From JBCCEV01 sp039030125 (lineage in GTDB: Bacteria; Pseudomonadota; Gammaproteobacteria; Ga0077536): a stretch of DNA of 9,166 bases. The stretch is from assembly GCA_039030125.1 (NCBI GenBank), contig JBCCEV010000162.1:1-9166 (forward strand), written 5' to 3'. Every line of letters begins with the position of its first letter. The stretch's first letter is position 1. Made by a program: the position numbers and the translations under genes. Below, in pieces: positions 7,411 through 9,166 of the stretch. The notes below the pieces were generated by a model, which was given only the letters and a program-made list of their open reading frames with translations, did no database searches and was not told where the DNA came from.

Positions 7411-8307
7411 CTACAGACCCGCTTTGTATCTTTCGTACTCTTGCCAAAGTTTGTCTTTGAGTACTGGATCGGACTCGTTTTCGGCGGCTTCGCGGAGCTG
7501 CCGAGCAACGATGTCATCGTCGGCGCTTTCATAACGCCCTGCATTGGTTGCTATCGCGCGGCCTTGATCCCCGGCACTACTGCCACTGATATCGCTGGAT
7601 TGACCCCCTTGCGATTCGCTATTTGACGCCCGGCCGCCGGCACCAAAACGATCGCTCTCTGCGCTTTGCCCCTGGCCGTCTTCATGGCCACCTGGATCGC
7701 CACCACCGCCATAAGCCTGTTGCCGACCTTGCTTTTCGGCGGCCGCTTTTTCTTTGGCTACTTGCATGAGCTCATCAAACTTTCGCAATCGTTCTTGAAG
7801 ATCAGCATCCAACGCTTCGACGTCTTCACCGGTGGTACTCGCGCCGAGCTGTACGTTCGCACCCACCAACGTTGTGTTGCCCCCGCCTGGCGGTGGGCTG
7901 CCGCCAGAATTTTTGGCCGCGCTACCGGTGGCATCATTGACAGCCATCGACGCACCGCCTGATGCGCCATTGGATTGTTGCGACTCGACGATCTCTTCCA
8001 TCTCCTTGATTTCTTGCATCACGGGAACGTCTTCGGCGAGTTCGCCTTGGGTATCGAACTCGTCGTAACTGTCTACCTGGGCGGCGTCTTCGCTGCCGCT
8101 CGTCGGTCGTTCGCCACCGTTGCCCATTGCGGTCCCATCGGCACCCTGGGATCGGGAATCACCCTCGGTTTGTCCATGCTCGTTAATGTCTGAAGGATGA
8201 ACTTGCGGCGGCGGTGGGGTGTAGGCGCGCGGCTGTGTGGTGGAATTGCAGCCCGTTAAAAAGAGGCAAATGGCGCCCAAGGCAACAATATTGACGGTGG
8301 TTTTCAG
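7411..8307 (-). CDS. Low-complexity lipoprotein with charged helical C-terminus, apparent CTG start
   Basis: Read from CTG at 8307 this is 298 residues beginning (M)KTTVNIVALGAICLFLTGC, a textbook lipoprotein signal peptide with lipobox LTGC (Cys20). The only conventional alternative is TTG at 8280. It would leave 11 residues before the Cys, no positive charge and no ribosome binding site. The CTG is preceded by GGAG with a 7-base spacer (GGAGATTCACG). The mature protein is mostly low-complexity, rich in Gly, Ser, Gln, Asp and Glu. It has a PPPP stretch, a charged helical segment at about 92-110 (VPVMQEIKEMEEIVESQ) and a coiled-coil-like segment at 163-195. The ordered C-terminus (262-298, ADDDIVARQLREAAENESDP to YERYKAGL) looks like the conserved functional part. 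First gene of the array; probably outer-membrane anchored. Function unknown. Confidence 0.8.
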   Translation of the reverse strand: MKTTVNIVALGAICLFLTGCNSTTQPRAYTPPPPQVHPSDINEHGQTEGDSRSQGADGTAMGNGGERPTSGSEDAAQVDSYDEFDTQGELAEDVPVMQEIKEMEEIVESQQSNGASGGASMAVNDATGSAAKNSGGSPPPGGGNTTLVGANVQLGASTTGEDVEALDADLQERLRKFDELMQVAKEKAAAEKQGRQQAYGGGGDPGGHEDGQGQSAESDRFGAGGRASNSESQGGQSSDISGSSAGDQGRAIATNAGRYESADDDIVARQLREAAENESDPVLKDKLWQEYERYKAGL

Positions 8308-8318
8308 CGTGAATCTCC
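8305..8318 (-). promoter_or_regulatory. Ribosome binding site and CTG start of first lipoprotein gene
   Basis: The minus strand carries GGAG at 8318-8315, seven bases (ATTCACG), then CTG at 8307-8305. The spacing is ideal for initiation, and the frame opens directly into a lipoprotein signal peptide with Lys at position 2. No ATG, GTG or TTG lies in frame between this point and Gly11 of the signal peptide except the TTG at 8280. CTG starts are rare in bacteria, so this is an inference from context. Confidence 0.5.
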
Positions 8319-8333
8319 GCGCTTGGCAATAGC

Positions 8334-8339
8334 AGTATA
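8334..8339 (-). promoter_or_regulatory. Candidate -10 box of the envelope gene array
   Basis: TATACT reads on the minus strand at 8339-8334, one mismatch from TATAAT, about 27 bases before the proposed CTG start. Transcription beginning some seven bases downstream would give a short leader that includes the GGAG site. No good -35 lies 16-18 bases upstream. The TTGACC at 8348-8343 is too close to serve with it. The gap between the CWC gene and this operon is the largest in the window, which favours a promoter here, but the match is weak. Confidence 0.35.
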
Positions 8340-8362
8340 TGAGGTCAATGGTGAAAATGAGC

Positions 8363-8385
8363 GGCTTCGATCACATTCCGAAGCC
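8363..8385 (-). terminator. GC-rich inverted repeat, possible terminator of the upstream genes
   Basis: A perfect 7-base inverted repeat (GGCTTCG at 8363-8369 and CGAAGCC at 8379-8385) with a 9-base loop lies 33 bases after the stop of the CWC gene. On the minus strand it is followed by GCTCATTTTC, a poor T-tract, so it could be a weak intrinsic terminator, an attenuator or an operator half. Its place between two functionally distinct gene groups supports a transcription boundary. Confidence 0.4.
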
Positions 8386-8417
8386 TCCCAAAGCCCCAGC
8401 AAGCACCAAGTTTCTGA

Positions 8418-8639
8418 CTATTTATTGCGCGGATCGTTCGCTCGATCATCGCACTTTCCCACCGGTGGCAGGGTTTCTGCGCTAATTGCTCGCAAACAGC
8501 GCGGGCACCAACAGTCCTGATTGGGATCCAGCAGGGCGGGGCGAAGCGGTGGCAGTTCGACACACCAGCAGGTCGGTTCATCGCGACCGCACTCAAATGG
8601 GGCGCCGCAGCGCGCGCAGGCTTTAGATAGCAGCGTCAT
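8418..8639 (-). CDS. Small cysteine-rich CWC-type protein (zinc-ribbon-like)
   Basis: A 73-residue protein with seven cysteines. The pattern is CARCGAPFECG, then a second group CWC followed by ELPPLRP, then CWCPRCL. This matches the small cysteine-rich 'CWC' family of proteobacteria, where paired cysteines probably bind zinc. There is no signal peptide or membrane segment, so it should be cytoplasmic. The role of the family is not known to me. The ATG at 8639 lies 12 bases after the thioesterase stop, so the two are likely co-transcribed. The C-terminal 20 residues are polar and probably disordered. It is the last gene before the gap that leads to the envelope array, and nothing links it to that array beyond orientation. 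Confidence 0.85.
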   Translation of the reverse strand: MTLLSKACARCGAPFECGRDEPTCWCVELPPLRPALLDPNQDCWCPRCLRAISAETLPPVGKCDDRANDPRNK

Positions 8640-8651
8640 CGGCCCGGCGCC

Positions 8652-9086
8652 CTAGCCTCCGGCTGGCGCCAAATCTCCGAACTCTTCAATCATGAAACTC
8701 GCGTCGCTTTCGGCAGTGATTTTGCCGCTGATGCGATCGGTCGCGCTTGCGCTCAACATCATTAAACGCCCTTTGCGTTTTAGCAGACGGCATTCGACAT
8801 CGATCGTGGCGCCTACCGCCATCGGTTGACGATAACGGATCTCACTTTTCGCGGTGTAGCCGCGCGCACCCTGTAGAAAAAACCAATTGGCCATCGCGTC
8901 GTCCAACACCGCGAAAACAATCCCACCATGCGTCACCCCGTCAAAGCCCACGTGATGCGGCGCCGAGGTAAAACTCCCGCGGCACACATCATCCTCAATC
9001 CTGAAGCTGAGCCGCAAACCGTTCTCGTTTTCCGGGCCGCAAACAAAGCACTGGTTGGCGTCTAGGCGAGGTGCACCGCTCGACAT
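8652..9086 (-). CDS. PaaI-like hotdog-fold thioesterase
   Basis: A 144-residue single-domain protein of the usual size for the 4HBT/PaaI hotdog superfamily, which hydrolyses acyl-CoA or related thioesters in the cytoplasm. The core reads HHVGFDGVTHGGIVFAVLDD, with the HGG-x-x-x-x-x-x-D signature that begins the long hot-dog helix. It is followed by AMANWF and a strand pair YTAKSEIRYRQPMAVGATID typical of the family. In PaaI-type enzymes the acidic residue of this helix (Asp of LDDA) is catalytic. The N-terminus has CFVCGPENENGLRL, a CxxCG-x-x-NxxGL motif frequent in one hotdog subgroup. The substrate cannot be inferred. The ATG sits 5 bases after the upstream stop and the gene is followed closely by the CWC gene, so a small operon is likely. 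Confidence 0.9.
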   Translation of the reverse strand: MSSGAPRLDANQCFVCGPENENGLRLSFRIEDDVCRGSFTSAPHHVGFDGVTHGGIVFAVLDDAMANWFFLQGARGYTAKSEIRYRQPMAVGATIDVECRLLKRKGRLMMLSASATDRISGKITAESDASFMIEEFGDLAPAGG

Positions 9087-9091
9087 GGCTG

Positions 9092-9166
9092 CTAGCTCAT
9101 GTCGGGATATCGATTTTCTAAATCAAGATCCACCGGTTGCGCGAAAGTTGGCAAGGTAACGCCATG
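9092..9166 (-). CDS. C-terminal end of an unidentified upstream gene (partial)
   Basis: The minus strand is open from the right edge to a TAG at 9094-9092, giving 24 residues (HGVTLPTFAQPVDLDLENRY, then PDMS). It ends 5 bases before the thioesterase ATG and runs in the same direction. Among the three frames it is the one that gives a sensible tail joined tightly to the next gene. Too short to identify. The gene begins outside the window. Confidence 0.5.
   Translation of the reverse strand, partial: HGVTLPTFAQPVDLDLENRYPDMS

Noticed and set aside
6204..7544. Longer reading of the second lipoprotein from ATG 7544
   Set aside because: It would overlap the preceding gene by 134 bases and place 45 residues before a clear lipoprotein signal peptide at 7409.
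8345..8596. Minus-strand open frame of 83 codons overlapping the CWC gene
   Set aside because: It is in another frame across the cysteine-rich gene, whose spaced cysteine pairs mark the real reading. It also crosses the inverted repeat.

Overview
All credible genes in this window lie on the minus strand, so transcription runs from high to low coordinates. The organism looks like a Gram-negative bacterium, most likely a gammaproteobacterium. This rests on two lipoproteins with classical lipoboxes, a MotA/TolQ/ExbB-type inner-membrane channel protein, moderately GC-rich coding sequence, tight gene packing and the flavour of the protein families. No mobile element, tRNA, rRNA or CRISPR array was seen. 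No species can be named from the sequence alone.

The layout, read in the direction of transcription, has two parts. The first (9166 to 8418) is a short housekeeping-like run: the C-terminal end of an unidentified protein, a PaaI-like hotdog thioesterase, and a small cysteine-rich CWC-type zinc-ribbon-like protein. It ends near a GC-rich inverted repeat. A gap of about 110 bases follows, with a plausible -10 box (TATACT) and a GGAG ribosome binding site.

The second part (8307 to the left edge) is one compact array of eight genes that looks like an envelope-spanning assembly. It holds a low-complexity lipoprotein that appears to start at CTG, a second lipoprotein with a glycine-zipper stretch, a single-pass TPR protein with a beta-rich C-terminus, and a single-pass protein with five PEGA repeats and an FGE-sulfatase fold. 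These are followed by a tiny secreted protein with a conserved-looking tail, a four-TM MotA/TolQ/ExbB-like protein, a degenerate actin/Hsp70-like ATPase-fold protein with an FHA-like C-terminus, and the start of a short single-TM protein. That last gene sits where an ExbD-like partner would be expected and carries an apparent one-base frameshift. Gaps are mostly 0 to 5 bases, with two 11-base stop/start overlaps, so the genes are probably co-transcribed and translationally coupled.

The inferred picture is a proton-channel-type inner-membrane motor (the TolQ-like protein plus the partial gene). It would be linked to large periplasmic PEGA/FGE and TPR proteins and outer-membrane lipoproteins, with a cytoplasmic ASKHA/FHA protein as a possible regulator. 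I do not recognise this set as a named system. It resembles Tol-Pal, ExbBD-TonB and Zorya only in having a MotA/TolQ-family channel, and its function is unknown.
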